A DNA stretch of 64,000 bases from Citrobacter sp. MGH106 (GTDB lineage Bacteria; Pseudomonadota; Gammaproteobacteria; Enterobacterales; Enterobacteriaceae). The stretch lies in contig NZ_KQ089822.1 of the NCBI RefSeq assembly GCF_001037495.1, positions 2,995,938 through 3,059,937 of the forward strand, given 5' to 3'. The position numbers and the translations under genes are program-made. The notes beneath the pieces are model-generated. The model was not told the DNA's origin. It was given only the letters and a program-made list of their open reading frames with translations, and searched no databases. Below are positions 1 through 11,703 of the stretch, in pieces; position 1 is the stretch's first letter; every line of letters starts with the position of its first letter.

Positions 1-831
1 GCCATTGACGGTGATATGAGCACCGCAGACTGGCGTCGTTCAGTGAACCCGGGTGGTAAATATATGCCAGGCAAACCGGCGTGGTATATGTTCGATAACT
101 GCCAGAACAAGCGCGGTCCGAATATTGGCGTGATGTGTTCTGCGGTGGTTTGGTCACAAAACAACGGCCTGCAATTGCAGAATCTGACCATTGAAAACAA
201 TCTGGGTGACAGCGTTGATGCAGGTAATCACCCGGCAGTTGCGCTGCGTACCGATGGCGATAAAGTTCAGATTAACAACGTCAATATCCTGGGTCGCCAG
301 AATACCTTCTTCGTCACTAATAGCGGCGTGCAAAACCGTCTGGAAAACGATCGTCAACCGCGTACACTGGTCACTAACAGCTACATTGAAGGCGATGTGG
401 ATATCGTGTCTGGTCGCGGCGCGGTGGTGTTTGATAATACTGATTTCCGTGTGGTGAACTCACGAACTCAGCAGGAAGCTTACGTATTTGCCCCGGCAAC
501 GCTGTCGAACATTTACTACGGCTTCCTCGCCACCAACAGCCGCTTTACGGCAAGTGGCGATGGTGTGGCGCAACTGGGCCGCTCGCTGGATGTTGATGCG
601 AGCACTAATGGTCAGGTGGTTATTCGTGACAGCATGATCAACGAAGGCTTTAACATGGCGAAACCATGGGCTGACAGTGTTATCGCCAAGCGTCCATTCG
701 CGGGTAACACCGGTGCGGAAGATGATAAAGGTGAAATTCAGCGTAACCTGAACGACACCAACTTTAACCGCATGTGGGAATACAACAACCGCGGTGTCGG
801 TAGTAAAGTGGTTGCAGAGCCGAAGCAGTAA
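1..831 (+). CDS. ybhC: YbhC, pectinesterase-family outer-membrane lipoprotein (3' part only)
   Basis: The reading frame is open from base 1, so the N-terminus, including the expected lipoprotein signal, lies outside the window; about 276 C-terminal residues are present. The family fold is the right-handed beta-helix of carbohydrate esterase family 8. The motif GDVDIVSG, near residue 130 of the visible part, corresponds to the GDVDFIFG active-site block of pectin methylesterases. E. coli YbhC is known as an outer-membrane lipoprotein without demonstrated pectinesterase activity, and it has been annotated as an acyl-CoA thioesterase. A strong bidirectional terminator follows the stop codon. Identity is well supported; the physiological substrate is unknown. 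Confidence 0.93.
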   Translation, partial: AIDGDMSTADWRRSVNPGGKYMPGKPAWYMFDNCQNKRGPNIGVMCSAVVWSQNNGLQLQNLTIENNLGDSVDAGNHPAVALRTDGDKVQINNVNILGRQNTFFVTNSGVQNRLENDRQPRTLVTNSYIEGDVDIVSGRGAVVFDNTDFRVVNSRTQQEAYVFAPATLSNIYYGFLATNSRFTASGDGVAQLGRSLDVDASTNGQVVIRDSMINEGFNMAKPWADSVIAKRPFAGNTGAEDDKGEIQRNLNDTNFNRMWEYNNRGVGSKVVAEPKQ

Positions 832-851
832 TTTCGTTTTATCCAACCTAC

Positions 852-886
852 AAAAGGGTCGCTACTAACGCGTAGCGACCCTTTTT
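852..886. terminator. Bidirectional terminator between ybhC and ybhJ
   Basis: A near-perfect 14-bp stem (AAAAGGGTCGCTAC paired with GTAGCGACCCTTTT) has a 6-nt loop. A T-run follows on the + strand and an A-run precedes it, so it can end both ybhC and the convergent ybhJ transcript. Confidence 0.85.
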
Positions 887-893
887 GATTGCC

Positions 894-3155
894 TTACATC
901 AAACGCGCTTTATTAAAGTTAATCAAACTTCCTGCCTTAATAATTTCTCGTTCTTCCGCAGTCAGGCTCTCCATATACATACTAATTTCCCTGACAGATG
1001 CATCCTCATTAAGAACGTACGCTTTTATCACACTACGGCGCTCATCCAGTGCACATCGAATACCTGGAATAAAGATATACTCACCCACCTCAAAATGCGG
1101 TTCGCCTGCCATTTGCAACGGCAACATCCCCCAGTTGATGACATTAGAACGGTAACGCTTGGTGGCATATTCCTGGGCGATATTTGCCAGCCCGCCAATC
1201 ACACGCTGGCAGCTTGCCGCCTGCTCACGCGCTGAGCCATCGCCTGGTTTTACGGCGTATATCATGCTGCCAATCTCCGTTTCCAGAGGGTTAATATTTT
1301 CCTGACCGGCAATCTGCTGAATGCGTTCAAAAATCAACGCCACTTCACTCGTATCACCAGCCTGCCGCCGTTTTTCCAATTCAGCGGTGGCTTTGCTCCT
1401 TCCCACATACTCTGGATCCCGGCGCGAAAGCGTAAATTCCGCCAGTCCCAGTGGATTTGAACGGTAGGAGGAGGTTTCACCGGATGGAATCAGCTCATCG
1501 GTAGTAGTCACGTCATCGAGAATTTTTGAGCACACTTTCAGCAGAATATTGTCAGTCAGTGCACCCAGCTCCGGCCAGTCTTTAATGTTTGGTCCGTAGA
1601 TGAGTGATTGCTGCGTTGCTCCTTTGATGAACCCCTGATAGACACGACTTTTGTAAGGCGAGATATCAAACGTATAGTCTGGCGCGTTGTCCCAGCAATC
1701 CAGCTCCGTCGCGGAAGTCAGAAATCCACCATTTGCCGCCGTAGCAGCTATCGAACGAGCATCCATTAACGCAACGGCGGACATTTGACCATTACCTGGT
1801 TTAGAGCCTTCACGGTTCGGGAAATTACGCGTGGTATGGCGGATGCTAAGTCCATTATTAATTGGCGTGTCACCTGCACCGAAGCAAGGGCCACAGAAAG
1901 CCGTTCTGATTATCGCACCAGCACCAATCAAATCCGTCACTACACCTTTCTTCGCCAGGTCCATAAACACGGGTTGCGAAGAGGGGTATACGGCCAGCGA
2001 GAAAGTATCATTGCCACAGGACTGACCGCGTAGCGCGTTAGCGGCGGCAATAACATTCTCATAGTTGCCACCCGAACATCCGGCAATGATCCCTTGCTGA
2101 ACCTTTAAGCGACCATTTTCAACTTTATCCAGCAACGAGAGACTGGCTTTCCCTTGCGTGATACGCGCAGACTCAATTTCAATCTCGCGAAGAATATCCA
2201 TCAGATTCTCATTGAGAATATCAATCTCGTAAACATTACAGGGATGGAACGGTAGCGCAATCATCGGGTTAATTGCAGACAGGTCGACATATATACACCC
2301 ATCGTAATAGGCCATTGGCTGCGGATTGAGTTGGCGGTAGTCTTGCTCGCGACCGTGTAACGCCAGCCAACTGCGAGTTTGATCATCCGTTTGCCAGACA
2401 GAACTGAGACAGGTGGTTTCCGTCGTCATCACATCAACACTGTTACGAAAATCAGTAGAGAGATGACTGATGCCTGGACCGACAAACTCCATGACTTTAT
2501 TTTTGACATAGCCACTTTTAAACACTGCGCCAATGATAGCCAATGCCACATCCTGCGGGCCGACACCAGGCTTGGGTTTTCCTGTCAGATAAACCGCAAT
2601 CACGCCGGGATAATCGATATCCCAGCTATCATTTAGCAGTTGTTTAACCAGCTCTCCGCCCCCTTCCCCAACGGCCAGAGTTCCCAAAGCACCATAGCGG
2701 GTATGGCTGTCAGAACCAAGGATCATTTTACCGCTACCCGCCATCATTTCGCGCATATATTGATGGATTACCGCAATATGCGGTGGCACAAAAATACCGC
2801 CATAGCGCTGCGCCGCTGACAGACCAAAAATATGATCGTCACCGTTAATGGTTCCTCCTACCGCACACAATGAATTATGGCAGTTAGTAAGAACATAAGG
2901 TAATGGAAAACGCTCCATACCTGAAGCTTTTGCCGTCTGAATAATACCCACAAAAGTAATATCATGTGATGCCAATGCATCAAACTTAATTTTAAGTTTG
3001 TTCATGCAACCGGATGTATTATGTGAAGAGAGAATCGACCATGTGATAGTTCCTTTTTTCAACTCATTTTTATCGGCATGTTCTGTAACACATTCTTCAG
3101 CAAGAATTTTATTATTAGAGGATAGATAAATCCCTTTCTCGTATAACTTAATCAT
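894..3155 (-). CDS. ybhJ: YbhJ, aconitase-family hydratase
   Basis: A 753-residue protein of the aconitase superfamily (catalytic 4Fe-4S domains followed by a C-terminal swivel domain). The cluster cysteines are visible as GCSGGNYEN and as CGPC in [10 protein letters not shown]. The start is ATG at 3155, preceded by GGAG at a 7-nt spacing; this gives the E. coli YbhJ length, whereas the longer frame to 3203 has no ribosome-binding site. It is the last gene of a minus-strand set ybhH-ybhI-ybhJ. Neighbours that are a tautomerase/isomerase and a di/tricarboxylate carrier suggest isomerisation of an imported unsaturated or branched carboxylic acid, but the substrate is not established. Confidence 0.88.
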   Translation of the reverse strand: MIKLYEKGIYLSSNNKILAEECVTEHADKNELKKGTITWSILSSHNTSGCMNKLKIKFDALASHDITFVGIIQTAKASGMERFPLPYVLTNCHNSLCAVGGTINGDDHIFGLSAAQRYGGIFVPPHIAVIHQYMREMMAGSGKMILGSDSHTRYGALGTLAVGEGGGELVKQLLNDSWDIDYPGVIAVYLTGKPKPGVGPQDVALAIIGAVFKSGYVKNKVMEFVGPGISHLSTDFRNSVDVMTTETTCLSSVWQTDDQTRSWLALHGREQDYRQLNPQPMAYYDGCIYVDLSAINPMIALPFHPCNVYEIDILNENLMDILREIEIESARITQGKASLSLLDKVENGRLKVQQGIIAGCSGGNYENVIAAANALRGQSCGNDTFSLAVYPSSQPVFMDLAKKGVVTDLIGAGAIIRTAFCGPCFGAGDTPINNGLSIRHTTRNFPNREGSKPGNGQMSAVALMDARSIAATAANGGFLTSATELDCWDNAPDYTFDISPYKSRVYQGFIKGATQQSLIYGPNIKDWPELGALTDNILLKVCSKILDDVTTTDELIPSGETSSYRSNPLGLAEFTLSRRDPEYVGRSKATAELEKRRQAGDTSEVALIFERIQQIAGQENINPLETEIGSMIYAVKPGDGSAREQAASCQRVIGGLANIAQEYATKRYRSNVINWGMLPLQMAGEPHFEVGEYIFIPGIRCALDERRSVIKAYVLNEDASVREISMYMESLTAEEREIIKAGSLINFNKARLM

Positions 3156-3236
3156 TTGATACTCCGAATTACTATATCTGCGCGTAAGCATAGCTGACAA
3201 CAAATAGATTTATTCAATCTGTGACTTACTTTCTAA

Positions 3237-4670
3237 TTACAACATGTTCCAGTCAATTAATAACTGCCACCACCATATACCCAGTGTGATATGAACAAGA
3301 AATGTCAAAAATGTCAGCATTGCTCCAACCAGCCACCACGATTTAATATCGTTATATCCGACCCCAAAAATAACAGGCCCCGCAGCACCACCATAATGTG
3401 TTACCATTCCACCATAGGAGTTAGAAAAGAGTAATGCCAATGCGGTCAACATCAGCGGGGCACCTGAGACATTCGCTAACATGGCAAATACTGGCATCAT
3501 CGCAACAATATAAGCACTCCCGGAAGCAAAGAAATAACGAACAATAATACTCAGGAATAGAATAACAAAGAATGCTACGTTCCCATGGTTGCCAAAAGAG
3601 AGGTTGTTTTTAAAGAGTTCCGCTAACCAGACAAAAAAATTGACTTTTGATAATAAAGAGCTTAGTCCAATAATTCCACCATACCAAATTAAGGTATTCC
3701 AACCACCTTTATTTTTAACCACATCATCCCAGGTCACAACTCTCAGCAATAACATCAACCCCATTACGACAATGGCAATCGTTGATTCATCGACACAGAG
3801 ACTCTTACTGAAGATCCATCCCAATAGCGCGAGAACAAAAATGCCCAACAGCATTTTCTCACGCCCCTTCATCGGCCCCAATTCCTGAAGACCCGCTTCA
3901 GCGATAGTTTTATTTTCGACTTTTTTAATTTCTGGCGGATACATAAAATAGATAATTAATGGCGTCAACAGTAGCATTACCAGCCCCGGCAAAGCCGCCG
4001 CCAGCGCCCATCCCCCCCAGCTTAATTGCAGATGGCAGATATCATTGATCATTTTCAACGCCAAAATATTTCCAGCCATCGCAGTAAAAAACATATAGCT
4101 GGTTGTTTTAGTGACCATATAAATGGTCATCATCAAATAGTGACCGACACGGCGTGGACTCTTGTCAGGCTCGGAACCCAAAGCAACCGCCACGCTATTG
4201 ATGATTGGCAACACAATCCCTCCCGCTCGCGCAGTATTGGAGGGCGTTGCTGGAGCCAGCACCAGATCAAGAAAAACGGTGACGTAACCCAGCCCCAAAG
4301 TGGTATTGCCGATCTTACCGATCAAAATATAGGCAATTCGCTTACCCAAACCGGTCGTTACGAAGGCCGCACTAAGCGTAAATGCAGAGAAGACCAGCCA
4401 TGTCGTACCGGAGGCATAACCGCTCAGCACGCTACTGGTTTTCAGTACCCCAGCTCCTAAATTTCCAACAACGACCATTGATGCAGCAACGGCAATTAAC
4501 AACACCACGGGTTCGGGAAAAGGTTTAATAACCAGGCCAACAATAGCGGCAAGATAGATCCCAAAAAGTACCCAAGCCAACTCACTTAATCCTGCTGGTG
4601 CAGGAATGAGTCCTATAATACAAGGGATCGCTAATATTAATATTAGCTTCCATAATGATTTTATGTTCAT
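3237..4670 (-). CDS. ybhI: YbhI, DASS-family di/tricarboxylate transporter
   Basis: A 477-residue, very hydrophobic inner-membrane protein with roughly a dozen predicted membrane segments. It belongs to the divalent anion:Na+ symporter (CitT/TtdT-like) family, whose members exchange or co-transport citrate, tartrate or succinate. The ATG at 4670 is preceded by AGGA at a suitable distance. It lies between ybhH and ybhJ in the same orientation, consistent with import of the substrate that the two enzymes handle. The exact substrate cannot be read from the sequence. Confidence 0.88.
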   Translation of the reverse strand: MNIKSLWKLILILAIPCIIGLIPAPAGLSELAWVLFGIYLAAIVGLVIKPFPEPVVLLIAVAASMVVVGNLGAGVLKTSSVLSGYASGTTWLVFSAFTLSAAFVTTGLGKRIAYILIGKIGNTTLGLGYVTVFLDLVLAPATPSNTARAGGIVLPIINSVAVALGSEPDKSPRRVGHYLMMTIYMVTKTTSYMFFTAMAGNILALKMINDICHLQLSWGGWALAAALPGLVMLLLTPLIIYFMYPPEIKKVENKTIAEAGLQELGPMKGREKMLLGIFVLALLGWIFSKSLCVDESTIAIVVMGLMLLLRVVTWDDVVKNKGGWNTLIWYGGIIGLSSLLSKVNFFVWLAELFKNNLSFGNHGNVAFFVILFLSIIVRYFFASGSAYIVAMMPVFAMLANVSGAPLMLTALALLFSNSYGGMVTHYGGAAGPVIFGVGYNDIKSWWLVGAMLTFLTFLVHITLGIWWWQLLIDWNML

Positions 4671-4754
4671 TTTTAGTCCTGATTAATCCGTATAAAAATA
4701 CAGAATCTTCTATTCAACATCCGTAACCACAGAAAAAAAATAAATTAAATACAG

Positions 4755-5807
4755 TCAGGGAAGATAAACTTCACCTGAAAATATTTTTCTGGCAGTACGA
4801 ATAACTGATGCTCGAATAGTAGAAATATCCTGCCCATTATTAGTCAAATGAATATCAAGACTGCCGCTAGGATGTTCGATATTGATATTTCCGTAACTAA
4901 CCCCTGGCGTTATCTGACGCGTAATGGTTCCTTCAATAGCACAACTGCTGGCAATGGCAATTGCTCCTGTAATCGCCAGAGCTTTATGACATGTGTGAGG
5001 CATGAAATAACGGGCATTAATTACCCCGCCTTTTTTGGCTGCTGAAATAAGAATAGGCTTGGGAATGACCATATTACTGACATCACCCAGCCCCATTGCC
5101 TGACCCGCCTGCAAGCGGATAGACTCTATGCGTGTCAATAATTCGTTGTCACTATCTAACTCATCCGGTAATTCATATCCGGTTTTACCTAAGGACTCTG
5201 CAGGAATAATAACGACCGGTGTCGCCATATCCATGCAGGTCACAGGGACAGAATCGAAATAATTGATAATTTGGCCTGTCGGAAAGATATGCCCGGTTTT
5301 GGAACCGGCTGCATTCAGGAACGTCAACCCAACAGGTGCAGATGTTCCCGGCACACCGTCTATTCTTGCTGTACCTTCATACTCAACATCACCATACGGT
5401 GTTTGTATCTCAGCTTCGATGTACGTATTGGTGTTTACATTGCGAATACGTACACAGGTCGTCGGCGTTGAGGGTGTAACCAGCCCTTTTTCGATGGCGA
5501 ACGCTCCAACAGCGGAAAGCATATTACCGCAATTCGGCGTGGTATCGACACGTTGCTCATGGACCAGCACCTGAGCAAATAAATAATCGATATCTGCTCG
5601 GGAATCGTGGGAACGACTCACGATCGCGACTTTACTGGTTAGTGGATTGCCACCACCAATACCATCAATTTCCAGGGTATTCCCGGACCCCATTATTTTA
5701 ATCAATATATCATCACGCTGTCTTTTTTCTTCAGGTAAATGTTCTGCTAATAAAAATGCGCCTCTGGAAGTTCCTCCGCGCATCATAACGCAAGGTATTT
5801 TTTTCAC
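4755..5807 (-). CDS. ybhH: YbhH, PrpF-family isomerase
   Basis: A 350-residue protein of the PrpF / 4-oxalomesaconate tautomerase family (diaminopimelate epimerase-like fold). The N-terminal motif PCVMMRGGTSRG and the block containing TTPNCGNMLSA are characteristic, with a cysteine in each as candidate acid/base residues. The start is taken as GTG at 5807 because GAGGG lies just upstream and the product begins like E. coli YbhH (KKIPCVMMRGG); the in-frame ATG at 5843 is less likely. It is the first gene of ybhHIJ and diverges from the regulator ybhD. PrpF proteins isomerise aconitate-like double bonds, which fits the aconitase relative YbhJ. Confidence 0.87.
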   Translation of the reverse strand: MKKIPCVMMRGGTSRGAFLLAEHLPEEKRQRDDILIKIMGSGNTLEIDGIGGGNPLTSKVAIVSRSHDSRADIDYLFAQVLVHEQRVDTTPNCGNMLSAVGAFAIEKGLVTPSTPTTCVRIRNVNTNTYIEAEIQTPYGDVEYEGTARIDGVPGTSAPVGLTFLNAAGSKTGHIFPTGQIINYFDSVPVTCMDMATPVVIIPAESLGKTGYELPDELDSDNELLTRIESIRLQAGQAMGLGDVSNMVIPKPILISAAKKGGVINARYFMPHTCHKALAITGAIAIASSCAIEGTITRQITPGVSYGNINIEHPSGSLDIHLTNNGQDISTIRASVIRTARKIFSGEVYLP

Positions 5808-5985
5808 GACAATGCCCTCAAATATTGTTTTTACTGAGAACATAGTTACATGTGAAAAATAATGTGACTAATGACATTGCCTATGTGATTAATAACTTAT
5901 TTTCATTAATTGAAATTTCAGGATTGCAGGTAGACTGGTTACTTTCATCTAAAGCTGGACATTCCTTATTTAGGTTGGAGTCAGA

Positions 5986-6939
5986 ATGAAACATGAACTC
6001 TCGAGCATAAAGGCATTTGTTACGTTGGCTGAGTCTGGTTCTTTTAACAATACTGCAAAATCACTTAATATTACGCAACCTGCATTAACACGCAGAATTA
6101 AAAAAATGGAAGAATATTTACACACTCAACTCTTTGAGAGAACGACCAGAAAAGTCACATTAACAAAAGCGGGCCGAATGCTGCTACCTGAAGCCAGAGA
6201 ATTAATTAGATCATTGGATGAAACCATCTTTAACATTAGCAAAATGAATGCGTATCATCATGGAATTGTGACGTTATCGTGTATTCCAACAGCCGTTTTC
6301 TATTTTTTACCCCTGGTGATCAGAAAATTTAATGAGCTGTATCCCAATATTAAAGTGCGAATAATTGAACAAGGTACGAATAGTTGTATGGAGTCCGTAC
6401 TTTGCAACGAGGCTGATTTTGGAATAAACATGAATAACATCACAAATTCCTCTATCGACTTCACTCCGCTGGTTAACGAACCGTTTGTTCTGGCATGTCG
6501 ACGCGATCATCCACTCGCCAATAAACAACTGGTTGAGTGGCAGGAATTGCTGAATTACAAGCTGATTGGCGTTCGTTCATCAAGCGGTAATCGATTGCTG
6601 ATTGAGCAATATTTGGCAGACAAACCGTGGAGGCTAGATTGGTTTTACGAGGTTCGCCATTTATCGACGTCACTTGGTCTTGTTGAGGCTGGCCTGGGAG
6701 TTTCTGCGCTACCGGGACTGGCAATGCCGCAAATACCCCATTCAACGCTTATTGGCATCCCGCTGGTTGAACCGGTGATCAGGCGCACCCTGGGGATTAT
6801 TCGGCGTAAAGACGTAGCTCTCTCCCCACCCGCTGAACGCTTTTTCTCTCTGCTATTGAATTTATGGGCTGATGATAAGGACAATTTATGGAGACCGATT
6901 TCCGATCTCCAGGGAAACACCTTGCCTGATGGTTGCTAG
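5986..6939 (+). CDS. ybhD: YbhD, LysR-type regulator
   Basis: A 317-residue LysR-family protein. The N-terminal winged helix-turn-helix occupies about residues 1-60 (AFVTLAESGSFNNTAKSL, TQPALTRRIKKME), followed by a periplasmic-binding-protein-like effector domain. It is divergent from ybhHIJ across a 178-bp gap and is probably their regulator, the classical LysR arrangement. The last codons and the stop lie inside a REP-type repeat, so the C-terminal residues LPDGC are repeat-derived. Confidence 0.88.
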   Translation: MKHELSSIKAFVTLAESGSFNNTAKSLNITQPALTRRIKKMEEYLHTQLFERTTRKVTLTKAGRMLLPEARELIRSLDETIFNISKMNAYHHGIVTLSCIPTAVFYFLPLVIRKFNELYPNIKVRIIEQGTNSCMESVLCNEADFGINMNNITNSSIDFTPLVNEPFVLACRRDHPLANKQLVEWQELLNYKLIGVRSSSGNRLLIEQYLADKPWRLDWFYEVRHLSTSLGLVEAGLGVSALPGLAMPQIPHSTLIGIPLVEPVIRRTLGIIRRKDVALSPPAERFFSLLLNLWADDKDNLWRPISDLQGNTLPDGC

Positions 6940-6984
6940 AGCCTTATCCGGCCTACGAGGCTTGCGCTCATCGTAGGCCATTTG
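6923..6984. repeat. REP-type repeat overlapping the ybhD stop
   Basis: It contains CTTATCCGGCCTACGA followed after a short gap by TCGTAGGCC, the usual REP/BIME core in inverted arrangement. It lies between the convergent ybhD and pgl genes and includes the ybhD stop codon. Confidence 0.75.
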
Positions 6985-6994
6985 GCATAAAACC

Positions 6995-8038
<1,044 letters not shown>

Positions 8039-8154
8039 CTAAAGTAGACGCTTTTAACGGGGAATGCTTAATTAAGGCTCATAATTTTGTCCGGCTCCCG
8101 ACTCGGTGTACCATTCCTGCAGACAAAATTATCAACCTTAATCTGGAAAAACCT

Positions 8155-8973
8155 ATGACCGCACGCGTGATTGCCCTGGATTTAGACGGTACCTTGCTGA
8201 CGCCGAAAAAAACCTTGTTACCATCCTCCCTCGAGGCCCTTTCTCGTGCAAGGGAAGCAGGCTACCAACTTATCATTGTCACAGGTCGCCATCACGTTGC
8301 TATTCATCCTTTTTATCAGGCACTGGCGCTGGATACACCTGCAATTTGCTGTAACGGTACTTACTTGTATGATTATCAGGCAAAAAACGTACTGGAATCC
8401 GATCCGCTTCCTGTGGAGCAGGCATTGCAGCTGATCGATATGCTGGATGAGCATCAGATCCATGGTCTGATGTACGTAGATGAGGCCATGTTGTATGAGC
8501 GCCCGACCGGGCATGTGGTTCGTACCGCTAACTGGGCGCAAACCCTGCCGCCGGAACAGCGTCCAACATTCACTCAGGTGTCGTCGTTGGCACAGGCCGC
8601 ACGTGACGTTAATGCCGTGTGGAAATTTGCTCTGACCGACGAAGATATTCCAAAACTGCAGCAGTTTGGTAAACACGTTGAGCAACAACTGGGACTGGAA
8701 TGCGAATGGTCCTGGCACGATCAGGTCGATATTGCCCGTAAAGGCAACAGCAAGGGAAGACGCCTTACCCAGTGGATTGAAGCGCAAGGCGGCTCAATGG
8801 AGAATGTGATAGCTTTTGGCGATAACTTTAACGATATCAGCATGCTGGAAGCCGCAGGAACCGGTGTTGCGATGGGTAATGCAGACGATGCCGTCAAAGC
8901 TCGCGCCAATATTGTGATTGGCGACAACACCACTGACAGCATCGCGAAGTTTATCTATTCTCACCTGTTGTAA
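8155..8973 (+). CDS. ybhA: YbhA, HAD-superfamily sugar/pyridoxal phosphate phosphatase
   Basis: A 272-residue HAD phosphatase of the Cof/type IIB group. Motif I is ALDLDGTLLT (residues 6-15, nucleophile Asp), motif II includes VTGRHH, and motif IV is FGDNFNDISMLEAAG near the C-terminus with the Mg2+-binding aspartates. E. coli YbhA dephosphorylates pyridoxal phosphate and fructose 1,6-bisphosphate. The stop codon abuts the stop of convergent modC with no gap, so the two transcripts must overlap. Confidence 0.94.
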   Translation: MTARVIALDLDGTLLTPKKTLLPSSLEALSRAREAGYQLIIVTGRHHVAIHPFYQALALDTPAICCNGTYLYDYQAKNVLESDPLPVEQALQLIDMLDEHQIHGLMYVDEAMLYERPTGHVVRTANWAQTLPPEQRPTFTQVSSLAQAARDVNAVWKFALTDEDIPKLQQFGKHVEQQLGLECEWSWHDQVDIARKGNSKGRRLTQWIEAQGGSMENVIAFGDNFNDISMLEAAGTGVAMGNADDAVKARANIVIGDNTTDSIAKFIYSHLL

Positions 8974-10032
8974 TCAGGCGGTAATCGATACGCTCTTAAT
9001 TTGTGCGTACAACCACAGGCCAGGTTTGATGCCCAGCTCATCTCTGGCCCATGGGCTGATTCTTGCCCACAACGTTTTACCGCCCACCTCAAGCTGAACT
9101 TCCACCTGCCCGTTATCGTCATAACACTGCGCGACCTTCGCGCGTAATACGTTGCGAATACTGGTTTGCTGCGGCGGTTGTAATACCAGTGAAACATCAG
9201 ATGCCTGAATGCGGATACGCAGCACGCTTTGCAGCGGCTCATCGAGCTTGTTTACCCACAGATGCTGATCGCCGAGCGCCAGCGCGGTCATGGCATAATG
9301 CGGGTGGTGCTCCAGCACACTGACTTTCAGAATACTGCTCTGTTGTTCCTTTGGCAGCCAGGGGTGCATAACGCTACTGCCCCAGACATCTTCCAGCGAG
9401 CCAAACGCTTTTACCTGCCCGTTTTCCAGCACCATCACTTTATCGGCCAGATGCAAAATCTCATCCAGAGAGTGGCTGACATATAGCATAGGAATATTGA
9501 TTTCACGCGCAAGGCGTTGCAGGTAAGGCAACAGTTCCCGTTTACGCGGAATATCCAGCGACGCTAACGGTTCATCCAGCAGCAACAACTCCGGTGCGGT
9601 AAGCAACGCCCGACCAATAGCTACACGCTGTTTTTCACCGCCGGAAAGGCTACCCGGCAAACGGTCAAGCAACGGCTCAATTCCCAGCAGCGCTACCAGC
9701 TTATTAAACTGTCCGGTCATGCTTTTCGCCATGCCGTAGCGCAGATTACCGCGTACCTTATAATGCGGGAACAGTCGCGCATCCTGGAAAACGTAGCCCA
9801 CCCGGCGTTTTTCAGGAGTTAAGCAGACTCCCTTTTCAACGTCATTCAACACCCGACCGTTGAGTACAATGCGTCCGGATTGCGGCTTAGTCAGTCCGCT
9901 AATCGCGTTAATCAGCGATGTTTTACCTGCGCCGGAAACGCCAAAAATAGCCGTAATACCGCTGGCAGGCAGCGTTTCATTGAGCGTCAGACAGTGGGTT
10001 CCTAACGTCTGAGAGAAATTAAGTTCCAGCAT
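8974..10032 (-). CDS. modC: Molybdate ABC transporter ATPase
   Basis: A 352-residue ATP-binding subunit. Walker A is GVSGAGKTS (about residues 30-38), the signature is LSGGEKQR, and Walker B is [12 protein letters not shown]. The C-terminal about 100 residues form the MOP/TOBE molybdate-binding domain typical of ModC. It is the last gene of modABC, starting 2 bp after modB ends. With ModB it forms the inner-membrane importer. Confidence 0.96.
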   Translation of the reverse strand: MLELNFSQTLGTHCLTLNETLPASGITAIFGVSGAGKTSLINAISGLTKPQSGRIVLNGRVLNDVEKGVCLTPEKRRVGYVFQDARLFPHYKVRGNLRYGMAKSMTGQFNKLVALLGIEPLLDRLPGSLSGGEKQRVAIGRALLTAPELLLLDEPLASLDIPRKRELLPYLQRLAREINIPMLYVSHSLDEILHLADKVMVLENGQVKAFGSLEDVWGSSVMHPWLPKEQQSSILKVSVLEHHPHYAMTALALGDQHLWVNKLDEPLQSVLRIRIQASDVSLVLQPPQQTSIRNVLRAKVAQCYDDNGQVEVQLEVGGKTLWARISPWARDELGIKPGLWLYAQIKSVSITA

Positions 10033-10034
10033 GA

Positions 10035-10724
10035 TTATCGCCCCGTCCGCTCGCGGCTAATCCGCGCCAGCCATTCAGAAATAAGCAGTGAAATCAGGGC
10101 CAGCACAATAGAAATAATGCATAACCTTGCCGCCGCGCTTTCGCCGCCAGGCGTCTGGATTAGGGTATACATCGCAGAAGGGATCGTGCGAGTTTCACCT
10201 GGAATGTTGGAAACAAAGGTAATGGTCGCACCGAACTCACCGAGTGATCGGGCAAACGCCAGTACTGTACCAACAATGATCCCAGGCAGCATCAATGGTA
10301 ATGTGATGGTCAGGAATACGCGCCAGCGTCCAGCGCCCAACGTTCGAGCTGCCTGCTCCAGTTTGACGTCGACTGCCTCGAGCGCCAGACGGATAGCCCG
10401 CACCATGAGTGGAAAGGACATCACTGCCGCGGCAAGAACTGCACCGCGCCAGCTAAACGCAAAGGTAATACCAAACCAGTCATACAACCGCTCGCCGATA
10501 AATCCGCGCCGCCCCATGGCGATCAACAGCAGATAACCCACTACCACCGGCGGCAGAACCAGAGGCAAATGCAAAACGCTGTCGAGCAGCGCTTTACCTG
10601 GAAACTTGCATCGCACAAGCAACCAGGCAAAGAAGATCCCAAACGGCAGACTAAACAGCACGGCCAGGGAAGAAACTTTCAGGCTCAGTATAACGGCCTG
10701 CCATTCAGGATCGCTGAGTATCAT
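10035..10724 (-). CDS. modB: Molybdate ABC transporter permease
   Basis: A 229-residue membrane protein with about five hydrophobic segments. The EAA loop that docks the ATPase is seen around [21 protein letters not shown]. It overlaps the modA stop by one base, so translation is probably coupled. It forms the channel of the ModABC importer. Confidence 0.96.
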   Translation of the reverse strand: MILSDPEWQAVILSLKVSSLAVLFSLPFGIFFAWLLVRCKFPGKALLDSVLHLPLVLPPVVVGYLLLIAMGRRGFIGERLYDWFGITFAFSWRGAVLAAAVMSFPLMVRAIRLALEAVDVKLEQAARTLGAGRWRVFLTITLPLMLPGIIVGTVLAFARSLGEFGATITFVSNIPGETRTIPSAMYTLIQTPGGESAAARLCIISIVLALISLLISEWLARISRERTGR

Positions 10725-11497
10725 TACTTGGTCGTAAATCCATAACGTTTAAAGATTTCAGAAGCCTGCGGTCCTTTCAGGTAATCATAGAACGCGCTGA
10801 CCGTTGCGTTTTTGTGCCCATCAACAATCGCGACAGGGTATTCCACTTTTTTGTGTGAATCTTCCGGGAAAGTTGCCACAACTTTTACGCCTTTGCTGGC
10901 AACAGCATCGGAACCGTAAACGATCCCCAGCGGCGCTTCATTACGCTCTACCAGCGCCAGCGCACCACGGACGTCTTCAGCAGGCGCCAGTTTTGGTGCC
11001 AGGGTATCCCATGCTCCCAGTTTTTGCAGCGCTTCTTTGGCATAAATGCCCGCCGGAACATGTTCCGGGTCACCAACAGCCAGACGTCCACCGTTCAACA
11101 GACTGGTCCAGTTAGTTTTGCTGTCAATGGTAAAGTCTTTCTGTTCACTAGCTTTAGGAGCCACAACAACCAGGCTGTTCCCAAGCAGCGTCTTACGCGT
11201 TGCAGTATCGATAGACTTCTTCTCTACCGCATAATCCATCCATTTCTGGTCGGCAGAAATAAATAGATCGGCTGGTGCTCCAGCTTCAATCTGACGCGCC
11301 AGCGTAGAAGATGAGGCAAAAGAGGAGACAACATCGACATTCTTTTCTTTTTTATAAACCGCTGCAATGTCCTGCATCGCGTTTGTCAACGAAGCCGCTG
11401 CGAACACCGTAATTTTACCTTCATCCGCCAGCGCATGCCCGGCAACAGAAAGAGAGAGCGTTGCCCCTGCAAACAAGCGTAACCATGAACGTGCCAT
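10724..11497 (-). CDS. modA: Molybdate-binding periplasmic protein
   Basis: A 257-residue periplasmic binding protein with a clear signal peptide (MARSWLRLFAGATLSLSVAG, cleavage after ALA at residue 24). The mature start DEGKITVFAAASLTNAMQDI contains the serine that coordinates the oxyanion in ModA proteins. It is the first gene of modABC and lies just behind a ModE operator palindrome, so it should be repressed when molybdate is plentiful. Confidence 0.96.
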   Translation of the reverse strand: MARSWLRLFAGATLSLSVAGHALADEGKITVFAAASLTNAMQDIAAVYKKEKNVDVVSSFASSSTLARQIEAGAPADLFISADQKWMDYAVEKKSIDTATRKTLLGNSLVVVAPKASEQKDFTIDSKTNWTSLLNGGRLAVGDPEHVPAGIYAKEALQKLGAWDTLAPKLAPAEDVRGALALVERNEAPLGIVYGSDAVASKGVKVVATFPEDSHKKVEYPVAIVDGHKNATVSAFYDYLKGPQASEIFKRYGFTTK

Positions 11498-11516
11498 CTG
11501 TAACTCCTTTGAGTTT

Positions 11517-11540
11517 CGTTATGTATGCAACAATATAACG
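11517..11540. promoter_or_regulatory. ModE operator upstream of modABC
   Basis: A 24-bp palindrome whose half-sites are CGTTATGTA and the inverted ATATAACG matches the known CGTTATAT-type ModE box. It ends 20 bp upstream of the modA start, the position of the E. coli mod operator. modE itself is encoded about 500 bp away. Confidence 0.85.
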
Positions 11541-11703
11541 ATTAAACCAGGGTTTTCCCAGTGGTTATTGATACCAATTAGAGGTTACACAAAGAAAATA
11601 TCGGCAAGAAAAGCAGGATCTTGAGGAACGATGCACAAAGGATTTCGAGTGATATTGAGCGGAGGCAAATAACAAAAATGCGACTTAAAGGACGAAGAAG
11701 ATA

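Noticed and set aside
460-846. 128-codon frame antisense to ybhC
   Set aside because: Shadow of a conserved coding region, with no start signal and no family features.
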